Origin: Eustoma russellianum
Lineage: Eukaryota > Streptophyta > Magnoliopsida > Gentianales > Gentianaceae
Length of the DNA: 64,000 nucleotides
NCBI GenBank assembly: GCA_036186865.1
Contig: AP025043.1
Span: forward strand, 33,999,657 to 34,063,656
Reading direction: 5' to 3'
The notes beneath the pieces were generated by a model. That model did no database searches and was not told the origin of the DNA. It saw only the letters and a list, made by a program, of their open reading frames with translations. The position numbers and the translations under genes were made by a program. Positions 10,008 to 21,245 of this stretch are shown here, piece after piece (the first letter of the stretch is position 1; each line of letters opens with the position of its first letter).

Positions 10008-11714
10008 TCAGTTGTAAGCAATTAATCCAAGTCTTGCACGTAAAGTCTCAAAGATAGCTTGATTAAGGGGTTTAGTGAATATATCAGCTACTTGTTGATC
10101 AGTTCTAACATGTTCAATGTGTATATGTCCAAGAGTAACATGATCACGGAGAAAATGATAACGTACTTCTATATGCTTTGCCTTAGAGTGTAGTACAGGG
10201 TTTTTAGACAAATTTATAGCACTTGTACTATCACAATAGATGGGGATATTATTTACTTGTATTTCAAAGTCTGAAAGTTGTTGTTTAATCCATAATAGTT
10301 GAGTACAACATAGACTTAAAGCCATATATTCTGCTTCAGTAGTAGAAAGTGCAACACTAGATTGTTTCTTTGAAAACCAAGATATTAGTGAGTTTCCTAG
10401 GAATTGACATGTTCCACTAGTGCTCTTTCTATCTACTCTACATCCACCATAATCTGCATCTGAATATGCATGTAGACTTAGACTAGATTGTCTATCATAC
10501 CATAAGCCCAATGTTGGTGTATGTTGAAGATATCTAAATATTCTTTTTACAGCTTTAAAGTGTGACAACTTAGGCATACTTTGAAATCTTGCACACATAC
10601 ATACTGCAAACATAATATCAGGTCTACTAGCAGTTAGATATAACAATGAACCAATCATAGACCTATATAATTTTTCATCAAATGCAACACCATTTTCATC
10701 TTTGTCTAATTTTGTTGAAGTACACATTGGTGTTGGAGATGGTTTCAAGTTTTCAAAGTTGAATTTCTTTATCATATCTCTTATGTATTTGGCTTGATTG
10801 ATATGTATACCCTTTTCATTACAGAATTTGATTAATTCACTATTTTTAAACTCACCACCTCTATCACTCCTTATCTTAATAACATGTGATTCATGTTCAT
10901 TTTCAAGTTGTCTAATTAGATTAGTTATAGATGATGCACTTTCATCTTTTGAAGCAAGAAACAATGTCCAAGTATATCTTGAGAAATCATCAACTATTAC
11001 ACATACATAATAACTTCCACCTAAGCTTCTTGTTCTACATGGACCAAATAAGTCTATATGCAAGAGTTCTAGTATTCTTGATGTTGTGACCTCGGTTTTA
11101 GGCTTAAGGGATTCTCTAACATGTTTGCCTTTGATACAAGATTCACATAGTTGAAAATCATTCAAGTTAAGCTTAGGCAATCCTTTAACAAGACTTTTAG
11201 AGTGTAGTTTTTCTAAGGTTGATATACCAATGTGTCCTAAACGTCTATGCCAAAGATTGGGATCAGATTCATGTGAAACAAGACATTTTGTGTTACTACT
11301 TAGCATATCATCCATGTTAAGCACATATATGTTTCCTTCACGTTTTCCTTTTAACACAACTTGATTGTTTTTATCCATTATCTTACAAGAGGTGGAGGAG
11401 AAGAGAACATTCAAGTTGTTGTCACATAGTTGAGAAACATTTAAAAGCTCAAAGGTTAAGTTACTTACAAGTAGGACGTTTTTGATCTCAAACTTGTTTG
11501 GATCACCAACCTTGCCTTTGCCAATTATTTGGCCTTGGTTGTTGTCTCCAAAGGTAACTTTGCCACCTTTTGCAACGTTTTTAAGTGTGCTAAACAAATT
11601 TTTGTTGCCCGTCATATGTCTTGAGCAACCACTATCAACTATCCAATTGGTTTTGTTCTTTTCATCTTCTTTGTTGTTATAACCAGCCACTTGTCTTTCT
11701 TTGATGTTATGTAC
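10008..11714 (-). CDS. CopB pol, 569-codon frame with internal deletion
   Basis: The frame encodes the copia protease (WIVDSGCSRHMTG), the integrase zinc region (WHRRLGH...CESC), the first part of the integrase core (HIDLFG and SDRGGEF), then jumps directly to GIHINQAKYIRDM of late RT and on through RNase H (YSDADYGG, STTEAEY, CDSTSAI) to the stop. Relative to CopC/CopD pol (1071 codons including stop) exactly 1506 bp are missing. The join is at TATACC (10806-10811), which occurs at both ends of the deleted block in CopC (34796 and 36302). The integrase catalytic Glu and the RT YVDD are lost. The frame opens right after a TAG at the intron-like segment and has no ATG before the Met of HMTG. 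It is best seen as a deleted, non-catalytic Pol. Confidence 0.85.
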   Translation of the reverse strand, partial: VHNIKERQVAGYNNKEDEKNKTNWIVDSGCSRHMTGNKNLFSTLKNVAKGGKVTFGDNNQGQIIGKGKVGDPNKFEIKNVLLVSNLTFELLNVSQLCDNNLNVLFSSTSCKIMDKNNQVVLKGKREGNIYVLNMDDMLSSNTKCLVSHESDPNLWHRRLGHIGISTLEKLHSKSLVKGLPKLNLNDFQLCESCIKGKHVRESLKPKTEVTTSRILELLHIDLFGPCRTRSLGGSYYVCVIVDDFSRYTWTLFLASKDESASSITNLIRQLENEHESHVIKIRSDRGGEFKNSELIKFCNEKGIHINQAKYIRDMIKKFNFENLKPSPTPMCTSTKLDKDENGVAFDEKLYRSMIGSLLYLTASRPDIMFAVCMCARFQSMPKLSHFKAVKRIFRYLQHTPTLGLWYDRQSSLSLHAYSDADYGGCRVDRKSTSGTCQFLGNSLISWFSKKQSSVALSTTEAEYMALSLCCTQLLWIKQQLSDFEIQVNNIPIYCDSTSAINLSKNPVLHSKAKHIEVRYHFLRDHVTLGHIHIEHVRTDQQVADIFTKPLNQAIFETLRARLGLIAYN

Positions 11715-11806
11715 CTACAAATGTAAATAACAACTTAGGTACCCTTTGATTTTGGGTCCTTTCAAGGTTAGACAAGTTAAGTTCATGTTAGTGTACCTTT
11801 AGGTAC
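11715..11806 (-). other. Candidate gag-pol intron, CopB copy (92 nt)
   Basis: In sense the segment begins GTACCT after TGG of gag and ends ATTTACATTTGTAG just before the pol frame. It matches the corresponding segments at 40155-40246, 57964-58055 and 61773-61864. Its removal would join gag and pol in phase. It overlaps the last eight gag codons, including the stop. Confidence 0.5.
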
Positions 11807-13096
11807 CCAAACTTGAACAACCTTTCTTGGTTTTGAAATGTTAAAATCATGTTGCATATAATGAACAAATAGTGGATTTTGATACATAGAATATGATTGA
11901 AAAGGGGCTGCACATTTATGACTAGTTGGATGAGCATTGTAAGTTCTATATGCATTTGAATGTTGCCATGTATATGAGTTATATCTTGGCCGTGTATAAG
12001 CATTGAATTTAGGCCGTGAGTATGTCATGTTCTTCACATAAGCATGTTGTTGCATATAAGGCATAACTTGAGCAGATTTCATACTACTTTGTTTAGGCAT
12101 TCTTGTATACATGTAAGCATGGTTTCTAGGTGTATTTACCCTCCTATATGTTGATGCATTTTGCAATCTTTGTGATGAAGGTGGTGTGGGCAGAATAGGT
12201 TCATTTCTAAATGCATTTGGCCTATATTTCATGTTGGTTGAAGATGATACAAATGTTGTTTCCTTAGGTGTGTATTCAGCTTCTTTAACATATCCAAGAC
12301 CTTGTTTGTCATTTCCATGCTTTTGAGATACAATAAGAGTGTCTAACATGTTGGAACCATTCTTAAATTGTTCTAAAGATTTGTTCAAGTCTAGGTTGCA
12401 TGCTTTCAATGATTCAAATTCAGTTTGTATTTCATGCAATTTAGACTTTAAAACGTTGAAATCAACACATTGCACACATTGCACATTTTCATGTTTGTTC
12501 TTAAGTTCCTTGATCTGATTTTGCATTGAACTAATAGTATTAGATGATTCAAGTTGAAGAACTTCTAGTTGAGAAGTTAGATTCAAGTTAGACGTCTCCA
12601 ACTTGTTCTTCTCCTCAACTATTCTTTTCTTCTCCTTGGATAGCTTCTTATATCTATTATGCAACTTTTCTAATTCATCCAACAATTCATCTTGAGTAAA
12701 ATCACATTCGGAATCAGAATCGAATGTTACCTCATTTGTAGACTTTGAAGCCAAACATGTTTGTGCAACTTCAGGTTCCTCCTCGGATTCGGATGAAGAT
12801 GTGTCATCCCAAGTGCTTGAACTTGCCTTGAGAGCTTTCTTCCTCCTTTGCATAGGTTCTACTCTAGTTTTTGTCCTTGTCTTTTCATCCATGTCACGGT
12901 TTTTGTTCTTGTTTGGACAATCATATGAGATGTGTCCTTGTTTGCCACATTCATAACACTTAAGTTCTTTATCATACCATTTACCATCTTGTCTGTTAGA
13001 TTTCACATTGATAGGGGCAGCTGATTTTGCTTGTCTTTTAGTTGGTCTTTGTGTGGACATGCCTTCTAATTCTATTTTCATGTGTGACTTAGACAT
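11783..13096 (-). CDS. CopB gag, 437 aa, capsid-type region deleted
   Basis: The protein starts MSKSHMKIELEGMSTQRP and continues directly with TKRQAKSAAP, lacking residues 19-276 of the 706-residue Gag of CopC. The missing part is the UBN2-like structural domain. The zinc knuckle CYECGKQGHISYDC (CX2CX4HX4C) is kept, followed by an acidic stretch, a long Lys/Glu/Leu-rich probable coiled coil and a Tyr/Arg/Pro-rich tail. The 774-bp deletion is in frame and its join (TGGTCTTT on the plus strand) is an 8-bp direct repeat in CopC (41516 and 42290). The tail is also 11 residues shorter than in CopC at the repeated TRPR motif. Confidence 0.88.
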   Translation of the reverse strand: MSKSHMKIELEGMSTQRPTKRQAKSAAPINVKSNRQDGKWYDKELKCYECGKQGHISYDCPNKNKNRDMDEKTRTKTRVEPMQRRKKALKASSSTWDDTSSSESEEEPEVAQTCLASKSTNEVTFDSDSECDFTQDELLDELEKLHNRYKKLSKEKKRIVEEKNKLETSNLNLTSQLEVLQLESSNTISSMQNQIKELKNKHENVQCVQCVDFNVLKSKLHEIQTEFESLKACNLDLNKSLEQFKNGSNMLDTLIVSQKHGNDKQGLGYVKEAEYTPKETTFVSSSTNMKYRPNAFRNEPILPTPPSSQRLQNASTYRRVNTPRNHAYMYTRMPKQSSMKSAQVMPYMQQHAYVKNMTYSRPKFNAYTRPRYNSYTWQHSNAYRTYNAHPTSHKCAAPFQSYSMYQNPLFVHYMQHDFNISKPRKVVQVWVPKGTLT

Positions 13097-13268
13097 GCTT
13101 CTTAGTGTGTGAGAAAACGTTTAAAACACTTATAAGAAGGAAAGAAAGTGTCACCTTGTTGTAGATACCAAATATGAAGAATATAAGACAACCAGAAAAT
13201 TTCCAGCAACTTTGCAACTTGGAGTGTAAACTGTTTTCAGCTCAAATAGGTATATGGTGCTCAACCTT

Positions 13269-13280
13269 GCTCTGATACCA
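13269..13280 (-). promoter_or_regulatory. CopB primer-binding site (initiator tRNA-Met)
   Basis: The complement reads TGGTATCAGAGC, two bases from the LTR end at 13283. The next sense base is A (GAGCAAGG) where the tRNA complement would have C. Confidence 0.94.
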
Positions 13281-13282
13281 AT

Positions 13283-16091
13283 TGTTGGACCTGTATAGCA
13301 CCACTAGAGGGGGGGTGAATAGTGGATTAGCGGAAATTACACTATAATTACCTTCAAAAACTTGTTTGAAGACCCCTTTGCCTCTTTAACCTCAGATTCT
13401 GAAAATTCCAGAAACAGTTCACTACTTTGAACGTTTTGGTTGAACCACTTATACACCTGTGTAAGCTCTCAAACTTGGCAGAGATCAAGTTTAGAATGTT
13501 TATAGTATGTCATAAAAATTTCAGACAATTCTAAGCAAGTTAGCACGTTCAAATAAGCAAGAGAAGTAAAGTGTGCAATTCTGGCAGTTTCAGGCAGAAT
13601 GTTAGCTTAACTTCAAACAATGATATCTCAAAATCTACCCGTGCTATTTTGATGAATCTTATGTCAAATTAAACCTCAAGATGTCTAGTTTAATTTGATA
13701 TAAGGCTCACTCCAAGATTCGAAGGATAGCCTATTCAAATTGCACAAGTTTGCACACTGGTCAGAACTGTTCACAGAATGTAGCAACAATTTTGTGAAGA
13801 TGATTTGAATATGCTAAACACCTTAGAATTTAGTGATTCTTGCGGCTAATGAAAGCTAACACATTGAAGTATAATATATCCAAAATTCATGCAATTCTAA
13901 GACTGTTTGCTCGTTCAATTATGCGTGCCAAGTTAGTGTAATTCTCAGGCAGAAAACAGTAAGTGCAGGAAATAAGTAAAGAACACAAGGAATTATCCTG
14001 GTTCGGTCAATGTGACCTACTCCAGTCCCAAGAGACACCTTCTCTTGGATTTCACTAAACACCAAACACCAAAGTCACCTTACAAAGCCAAAGGAAGAAG
14101 CTTTTCACCAACTTCTTCAAGAGGCTGCACCAAAACTGAAAATCAGCACTAGTTTGTTTCACCTTTGCACCTTTGCACCTTTTGCTCACCTCTAAGGAGT
14201 AAGCTTTATACACCAGCTTCTCCCTTACAATATATCGTTTGAAAGGTGTTGAAATGACAAGAAATGAAGAACTATACAATCATAAAGCTTGCTGCAAATG
14301 TGTTCTTCAATATAGAAGAGAAGAAGAGAAGTATGGAGACAAAGAGCTGATTTGTCTTGCTTGCTTCTTTGCTTTCGTTTGTGTGCTCTTTACTCTTCAC
14401 CTTTGGAGCTATTTATAGCCAAGAGGACAGCCTATAGGCTCCTCAAAATGGACGTTGGAATGGTTGAAGATAAGGAGAAAATTCAGCACCTTTTTAGCTA
14501 CCAAAATTCAGCATTTGACTTTCAAGATAAATCTGAATTTTTGAATGCTTTGAAATAGTCTTCCAACCTGAATATTTATCCCATTGTAGCCGTTGGAATG
14601 AGATGTAAAATAGCTTCATTTGACCACTTAAAATCAGCTCCAATAAGCAATATCCATGTGTAAATAACTTGCCATGTGTATAGCTGAATTGGCATGAGTT
14701 TTTGAACAGATTTTTTTCTCCTCATTTTGAATGATAAATGACGTTGGAAAGCCCTTGAAGATAGGCATTGAAGAACAATTCAAAGATAGAGAGAAATCAG
14801 CCTTGCCTTTGAATTTGACTTGGTCTTCAATCTTGAAACATATAGCCGTTTGGTTTTGCTTCCTTGGTTGAGAGATTTTTGCTCCAACTTTTTGACCAAC
14901 ATAGCCGTTTACAATCAGCTCAAGAATAGCCAAGAATAGTCTTTTGAAATCAGCACAAAAATAGGAATTAACTCAACTTGTCTTGACTTGTTCAAAATCT
15001 GAATGTTTGAACATAATTTGTGCGCCCAAATCCGTTTGTAACCATATAATATATAGTCTTCAACATGTAGCATAGAAAACCATATGAAGAATACCAAGAA
15101 TTCCAAGAAAACCATAGATGAGATAACCATGATATAAGAATTTCCAATTGATAGACCATGCTGCCCGTTTCCATAAAAATAGGGCACGTACCATATGTGA
15201 CATAAACACATATAAACATCATATAAACAATATATAACATGTTGGAAGATCCATTGGCAAGTGAAAAGACCAGAATACCCCTTAGCACAAAAATAGGAAT
15301 TTTGTCCTAGGATGAACCTAGACATGGTGCTGCTCCAGATTCATTTTTGCCATGATGTGACATGACTTATAAATGTGTCATATGATCATATAAATCCGTT
15401 GGAAGAAGACCAAATAAGAATGAGAAGTCCAAATGGTGAAATTACCAAAATAGCCCTTATATAGGTCAATAAGCTTCCCACCGGGTCAATTCAGTTTTAA
15501 CCCGTGCCAAGCATGCTTCTCCTCAGCCAATTAGATTCTAAATTGAATAAGGATCATGTGGGCTTTTGAATCACTCAATTTGGAGTTCATTTGCCCAAGA
15601 TATGAACCAAAACCTGCAATAGGATACTAAACCGAACAATTTGCCTTATATTGTAAGTCATATGACTTCAAGGCTTGGTTAGATCATATTATCAACATGT
15701 ATTGGCATATATATCTTCTAAGATCAGTTTGAACAACATGTATTGGCATATATAATCTAAGATCAGTTTGAACATGTCTTGATTAAGATATGTGATTGAA
15801 TTGGCCAAGTTCAATCTCATGATCTTAATCAAACTTGTTCAATCTTGATTCATTCAAGCAATTTCACATTTAGCTCATAAGTTCATAAGTTCATGCCTTG
15901 CCAAAACAATTTCACATTTAAACGTTACACATACATGCTCACATATGCATCTTGCAATCATTCAAACATGATATATCTATTTGCAATCATCATAACAATT
16001 ACACATATGCACACATATACATTTTGCACAACAATTACACATATGCTCACATATACATTTTGCAATCACTCAAACATAATATATCACAACA
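13283..16091 (-). repeat. CopB 5' LTR (2809 bp)
   Basis: This is the partner of 6968-9775 with the same diagnostic duplication (15693-15733 and 15734-15772) and the same seven-G tract near the sense 3' end. The TATA box is the complement of 14410-14417, and the perfect MSA-type site is the complement of 14587-14597. It ends at the right GGAAA duplication. Confidence 0.94.
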
Positions 16092-16096
16092 GGAAA
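16092..16096. repeat. Right target-site duplication of CopB (GGAAA)
   Basis: Exact repeat of 6963-6967, directly after the LTR terminus CACAACA. Confidence 0.95.
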
Positions 16097-17967
16097 TCTT
16101 TTTTGGTGCAATTTGAAAACCTTGGATACCGTATTTTGTTTTTGCTACATACAACCGTCCTCCCACATCATATTCTCCCTATCCTACTCTTCTTGAACCA
16201 ATCACACGCTTGGTTGCTCGATTATTGCACGACTTGAACCATTTTGTGGATAGTAAGTGCATAGAATCAAAATTAACTATTGCCCACGGCAACCCTTAGT
16301 TCATCTTTGGTTCAGCCTTATACATCAATTTTGGTTGCTTATTTTCTTTGAATCTTAGTAGAAAGTTCAAGTTTGTTTCCATTTCGCTAGATCCTACTTT
16401 GACACTAATTGGTGCAACTTGAAAGCAAAAGGGAGAAACAAGTGGAGATCGTTGTGCTTTGGATAAGCATTGGCAAAACTGATGCACTCCCATGAGGCAT
16501 CGACCACATGTCAAGCATGTCAAACATTTCACTTGTTAGTTCTCTAAGACATGTTACACTTGTATGAACGTTTAAGGGTCACCCGACCATTCATAACTGC
16601 AAGTTAATGTCTCTTATAGTCTAACAAACCCTAGGACATGTTGTATATGTTGCATATGTTGCTTTGTGTGTTTTTGAACTCATTTAGGCTCAAGGAAGCA
16701 AGAATTAAACGGATACAAGTTCAAACGCAAAGCTGATTCCAAACAGTCAAGCAGGCAGCAGGACACCCTGTTGGTAGTTTGGCCATAGCTCTCCAACCAC
16801 AAGTCCAATTGACCTGATTCAAGTTGGAGGTGAAAGATAAGACGTTTATCTACAACTCTCTAATGTATCATTTCGCCAGAAGAGGCCTGTATCAAGCTCA
16901 AACAACGTTTTCCAGAAGCAGGCTGCTTAGTCAGCAGCTTCAAAGGTCCACATCTGCAAGCAGGTCAATTTTAAACGTGCATAACTCACTCATCCCAGAT
17001 CCAAAAGACGTCATTCTGGTGTCTAAACACATCTACAGAGAAGGATCTACAATTCTTATTTGAAGTGGAAGAGCTAATTCGGATGGAAGGTTATGTTATA
17101 ATTCAAAACAAAAAACTGCTCAAAACTGGACAGATTTCAGTTTCTTGACTTTTCAAGCAGCCTTTTCAACCAATCAGATGCAAGGGGCCACTCCAACTCA
17201 TCAAGGACGTCCTATATAATATTTCAAAGTAAGGAGAAGCTGGTCCAATCAAAATTCAAAGGCAAAATCAACTTGCAAACAAAAGGGAGTTTCAGCCGAA
17301 AGACAATTGCTGAAGTCATCAAAAGTTTTCCAAGTTGCACTTTGTTTTTCTTTCTTTCTTTGCTCCTATTGGACCCCTAACGTTTTGTGTATTTCTTAGA
17401 AGTCTTTTTTAGCTTATTTAAAGTAGCTAAAAACGTTTGTAAATGGCAGAATTCCAATATACAACAAAACAGCAACTTTGCACCAAAAACTGTTTTCAGT
17501 TTTTCCATTTGAATCATTTGATTCCCTTCAAGTTTTTGAATCGTAACTTGATTGTATTGCTTCTATAGCTTGGGATGGATATTGTTTGGAAGGGTTTAGG
17601 CTTGTCCAAATAAGTTGAGATCATTTGGTGAAGCTGATTCATCGTCTCGGCTGAATTCTGGATGATTGAGTTGCTTGGTGTTCTTGGAATATTCTGCATC
17701 TTCTTCCATGGTTCCAGCTGAGTTTATTGAGTTGAAGAAAGGTCCTAAATAGCTGAGTGATTGTGCATCAAAAACACTTTCTTAATTGATCACTTTGAGG
17801 CTTCTTAACTTCAGGTTATCCAAGAAACAAAGTGGTAAGAGAGTGGAAATAAGAGAAAGAGGAATGTTCATAGTTTGTTTTTACTAATCACTTAACGTTT
17901 GTTTGTCTTTATGTTAGTTTGCTTCTTTCCTTTTTCTTTTTGTTTTCGTTTCAATTCCTTAGGTAAA
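16097..17967 (+). other. Leader or LTR-like stretch upstream of Gyp2 gag
   Basis: These 1.9 kb have no coding frame above 80 codons. A CCAAT box (CCAATCAG near 17170) lies about 40 bp before CTATATAAT (17212-17220), a promoter-like arrangement in the same direction as the Gyp2 gag at 17968. It is probably the Gyp2 LTR/leader, but I could not find a tRNA-Met PBS or clear LTR ends, so the assignment is tentative. CopB interrupts whatever this sequence belongs to, because its duplication joins 6967 to 16097. Confidence 0.45.
17168..17220 (+). promoter_or_regulatory. Promoter-like CCAAT and TATA pair
   Basis: CAACCAATCAG at about 17168 is followed by CCTATATAATATTT at about 17211. The spacing and order resemble a plant pol II promoter and would direct transcription toward the Gyp2 gag. 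Confidence 0.4.
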
Positions 17968-20007
17968 ATGGAGAGCAACACTCATTCTGCTTGTAGCAAA
18001 TCAAAGGAAGACGAGACAGTGGACAACACGCAACAACAAATGCTGGAGATGTTAAAGAAGCTCATGCATGACAATGAGGTGATCAAACATCGATTGGAGG
18101 ATGTTGAACGGAGCTACAAGACAAGTGATGGCTAGGGCACAAGCAGGGCCGTTCCCATGCCACAACCAAGGCGTCACCCCCCAAAAGAAGTTGAGGATGA
18201 CAACCTTAGACCACCACACATCGAGGCACGAAGGTATGTTCCTCCAACACAGCCAAGAAGGTACGCTCCAAGAAGGTACAATGATGATTATATCCCATTT
18301 GAGCATGATGATTATGACTTTGATGACCACCCTCCCCGTGGTTACCAAAGATGCCAAAATCCCCTTTTCTCGCACGATGACGATTTTCTCAAACCAAAAT
18401 AAACATTCCATGTTTTATGGTAAAAGTAATGCGGAAGAGTATTTGGAATGGGAAACAAAAGTGGATCTAATCTTTTCTTTTACCAACTATGGTGAATTAC
18501 AAAAAGTGAGGTACGCTTCTATTGAGTTTTCTGGTTATGCACTAAATTGGTGGACAAATTTGTGTCGAAATAGAACTAAAACAAGACAACCGCCAATTAC
18601 CCCTTGGGAAGAAATGAAGTTTGAAATGAGACAACGTTTTATCCCAAAAAATTATTAGAGTTCTATTTTCACGAGTTTGCAAAACTTACGACAAGGTTCT
18701 GAAAGTGTAGACGAGTATTACAAAGAGTTAGAAATTTTGTTGGAAAGTTCTAACTTGCAGGAACCCGAAGAAGCCACCAAGGCTCGTTTCTTACATGGTT
18801 TAAACAGGGAGATTGTGCAAAGGGTTGACCTTCAACCTTATCTCGACCTCACGACCATGGTCCATATGGCTGAAAAGATTGAACACCAAATCAAGGTATG
18901 TAGTTCCTCTAATTTCAATTCAACTTATCGTACTAATCAGTCTTCATCCAGGTTTTCCAACAAGCCTTCAGGAATGGGAAGTTCACGGCCTATAGGAGGC
19001 CAAACACGTGACCAAGGTGCATCACAAAGGATGGACAATCGTGTGCAATCCACACAAAGGCGAGATGATCGCGGCCAGCAAAAGACTCCTACCGGAAATT
19101 CTTCTGATCTCTCAAACATGTTTAGAGACATTAAATGCTATAAATGTCAAGGACGTGGTCAAATAGGAAAAGAGTGTCCTAATGCAAAATGAATCATGTT
19201 AATTGAGGAAACAAACGAATATGTGTCCGAGTCTGAGCATGAAAATGAATCTGAGCATGATAATGAAATTGAACCTGAAGAGGATCTAGGCGCACTATAT
19301 GATTTTGACACTAAGGAGTTTCTTGTTGTACGTAGAGCTTTAAATGCATATCTGAAATTAGATGATCACAAACAACATCGAGAAAACATTTTCCATATTC
19401 GTTGCATGATTAATGGCAAAGTGTGCACCATGATCATTGATTCCGGTTATTGTGCGAATGTGGCTAGCATTTGAATTGGTAAGAAAACTGAATTTGCATA
19501 TGACTAATCATCCGCATCCTTACAAACTTGCATGGTTAAATGAGCGGTGAAGTTAGTGTAAGTAAACAAGTTTTGATTTCTCTTAGCATTGGTAGTTACA
19601 AAGATGATGTTTTATGTGATGCTGCACCAATGCATGCTAGTCATATTTTACTTGGTAGGCCATGGCAATTTGATCGACATGTGACATATGATGGTTATTT
19701 GAATCGTTATTCTTTCAAATTGAATGGCAAATTGTACAAATTTCATGCACTTCCACCAGACAAAGTCACGAGGATCACCAACGCATGTCTAAGTCTAAGG
19801 CCGATCCTAAGGAAAAAGAAGCTGAGAGAAAATTCGTGGAATGCATGAAAAGAGAGGTCACACGAGCCCTTTATAGCAACCAAACCGTCCTCATTCTCAT
19901 TCCTAAGGCGTGTCACCTTTCTCTAGAAGAACTCCCACCAAACCTACCTACCTCTGTTGCGTCCCTTATCCAAGAGTACGAAGTTCTATTTCCCTCCGAG
20001 CCACCAT
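17968..20007 (+). pseudogene. Gyp2 gag-protease remnant (Ty3/gypsy), heavily mutated
   Basis: Pieces of a gypsy Gag-Pol can be followed in order. An N-terminal segment starts at ATG 17968 (MESNTHSACSKS). The Gag core is YLEWETKVD...WWTNL, at about 18430-18660. A second Gag block follows to about 19190 with a zinc knuckle CYKCQGRGQIGKEC, where the usual His is Gln. Then come the acidic linker, protease IIDSGYCANVAS, and the SHILLGRPWQFD region. In-frame stops occur at 18133, 18656 and 19190; frameshifts lie near 18400, 19470 and 19780. The sequence stops near LFPSEPP, before RT, about 22 bp short of the Gyp3 LTR. The decay is much heavier than in Gyp3, so this is an older copy of a related family. 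Confidence 0.85.
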
Positions 20008-20029
20008 GATGCGTGCAACTCGTGGGCTC

Positions 20030-21231
20030 TGATGAGCTACAGCCTAACCTTGTGGATACAAACACTGACGATGACACCTCAATGCCCCACACAGGTCCCA
20101 TAACAAGGAGTATGGCTAAGAAATTGTTACATTGTGTTGAATCATTTCTTTACAGGCATGAAGAGGATGAACCAAGAAAAGATGATGTCCATTGGGTTTA
20201 TATGATACAAGCTATGATCTAGTTGTATCCAAAACGTGTTGTACATATCCTTAGTTGTTCTTTTTAATATTGTTGGTTGGTTAACCTTGTTTTAGGATAG
20301 TTTGTGTTGTATTATTGCCTTGTCTTTCAGGAACACGTACATAGCTTGGAAATGCAATTAGAATCTGAATTTTTGTCCAAGCAAAGAGGTGTTATGCAAG
20401 TAGCTTACAAGCAAGGTGGTGACAAGCACTCATGTCAAACACAAGCTTTGTCCTCCACGCAAATAGTGACCATGACAAGTTGCTCCAAGCTTTAACCAAT
20501 GAAAAGAAGTCTTGCAAATTCAAACCAATCAAAAACAAGCAAGGAGACAACCAAGCAAGCTGCACAACAAATGAACCAATCATATCCTTGTTCTTTGAAG
20601 GCTTGACCACGCAAGGTTCCTTTGAAAATTCAAAGCCACACTCTCAACCAATCAAGGCCAAAATCTAAGCAAGCTGCTCAATGAATTATCCAATCAAATT
20701 GATCAAGAAAAGAAGGCTGAAAATAGCAAGGAATCAACGGCAAAGCAACCAGCTTTCTAGGAACTAAAGTTGTTCAAACAAGTTACCAAGCAAGCATGTC
20801 ATTTTTTAGTCTTGTACTTTGTATTTTAAAACTTGTACTCTTTAAATTTTCGTTTGCTATAAGTAATGTAGGAACCTGAATGTACAGACAACAATTCATA
20901 TACACATTTCAACCAGAATTTCCCTTGAGGAGTTATCAACATTTCAAGTTGAAGTTTAAGACCACTTAACGGTTTTCTTCCAAGTTCATAGCCTAGAACT
21001 TGTTAGTATTCACTTCATTTTTGGTTTACAACATCTTAGGGACTCAATGAGGTTTTAGATGTGTTGGAATACCAAAGAGGAAGAGGTGTTGGTATAAATT
21101 GAGCCAAGAACAAACGGTTACAGTTCAAGGGTTGTCATTGTGATGTTCTTTGCCATAGCTGAGGTTCAAATCAATTTGGAATAGGAGACAAAGTCCTTGG
21201 AACGTTTATCTAGCCTTCGTTTGGCTCATCA
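20030..21231 (+). repeat. Gyp3 5' LTR (1202 bp)
   Basis: The LTR runs from TGATGAGCTACAG to TTTGGCTCATCA. U3 holds five CCAAT-type boxes between about 20490 and 20700, then CTATAAGTA near 20858 as the likely TATA box. The first part of U3 (20030-20222) is also the reading frame of the pol C-terminal tail. Confidence 0.92.
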
Positions 21232-21233
21232 AT

Positions 21234-21245
21234 TGGTATCAGAGC
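21234..21245 (+). promoter_or_regulatory. Gyp3 primer-binding site (initiator tRNA-Met)
   Basis: TGGTATCAGAGC lies two bases after the LTR end. Confidence 0.94.

Larger units (their letters stand above)
6968..16091 (-). mobile_element. CopB: complete, internally deleted Ty1/copia element
   Basis: The element has two LTRs (6968-9775 and 13283-16091), a PBS, gag, pol and polypurine tracts, bounded by a perfect GGAAA duplication. At 9124 bp it is about 2.28 kb shorter than CopC without its nested LTR. The difference is explained by two in-frame deletions: 258 codons of gag and 502 codons of pol. I found only two differences between its LTRs: a one-base gap near 8848/15163 and a C/T at the position GTCCAATC near 9518. 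It is therefore a recent insertion. It lacks the capsid-type Gag domain and most of RT, so it cannot be autonomous. Confidence 0.93.

Noticed and set aside
14915..15325. 136-residue frame in copia U3 (shorter forms in other copies)
   Set aside because: It lies upstream of the TATA box, is frameshifted in the sister LTR by one base, and has a composition expected of AT-rich DNA.
20030..21231. Tandem gypsy element sharing one LTR (Gyp2-LTR-Gyp3)
   Set aside because: No polypurine tract precedes 20030 and Gyp2 lacks RT, RNase H and integrase; Gyp2 and Gyp3 also differ strongly in decay.
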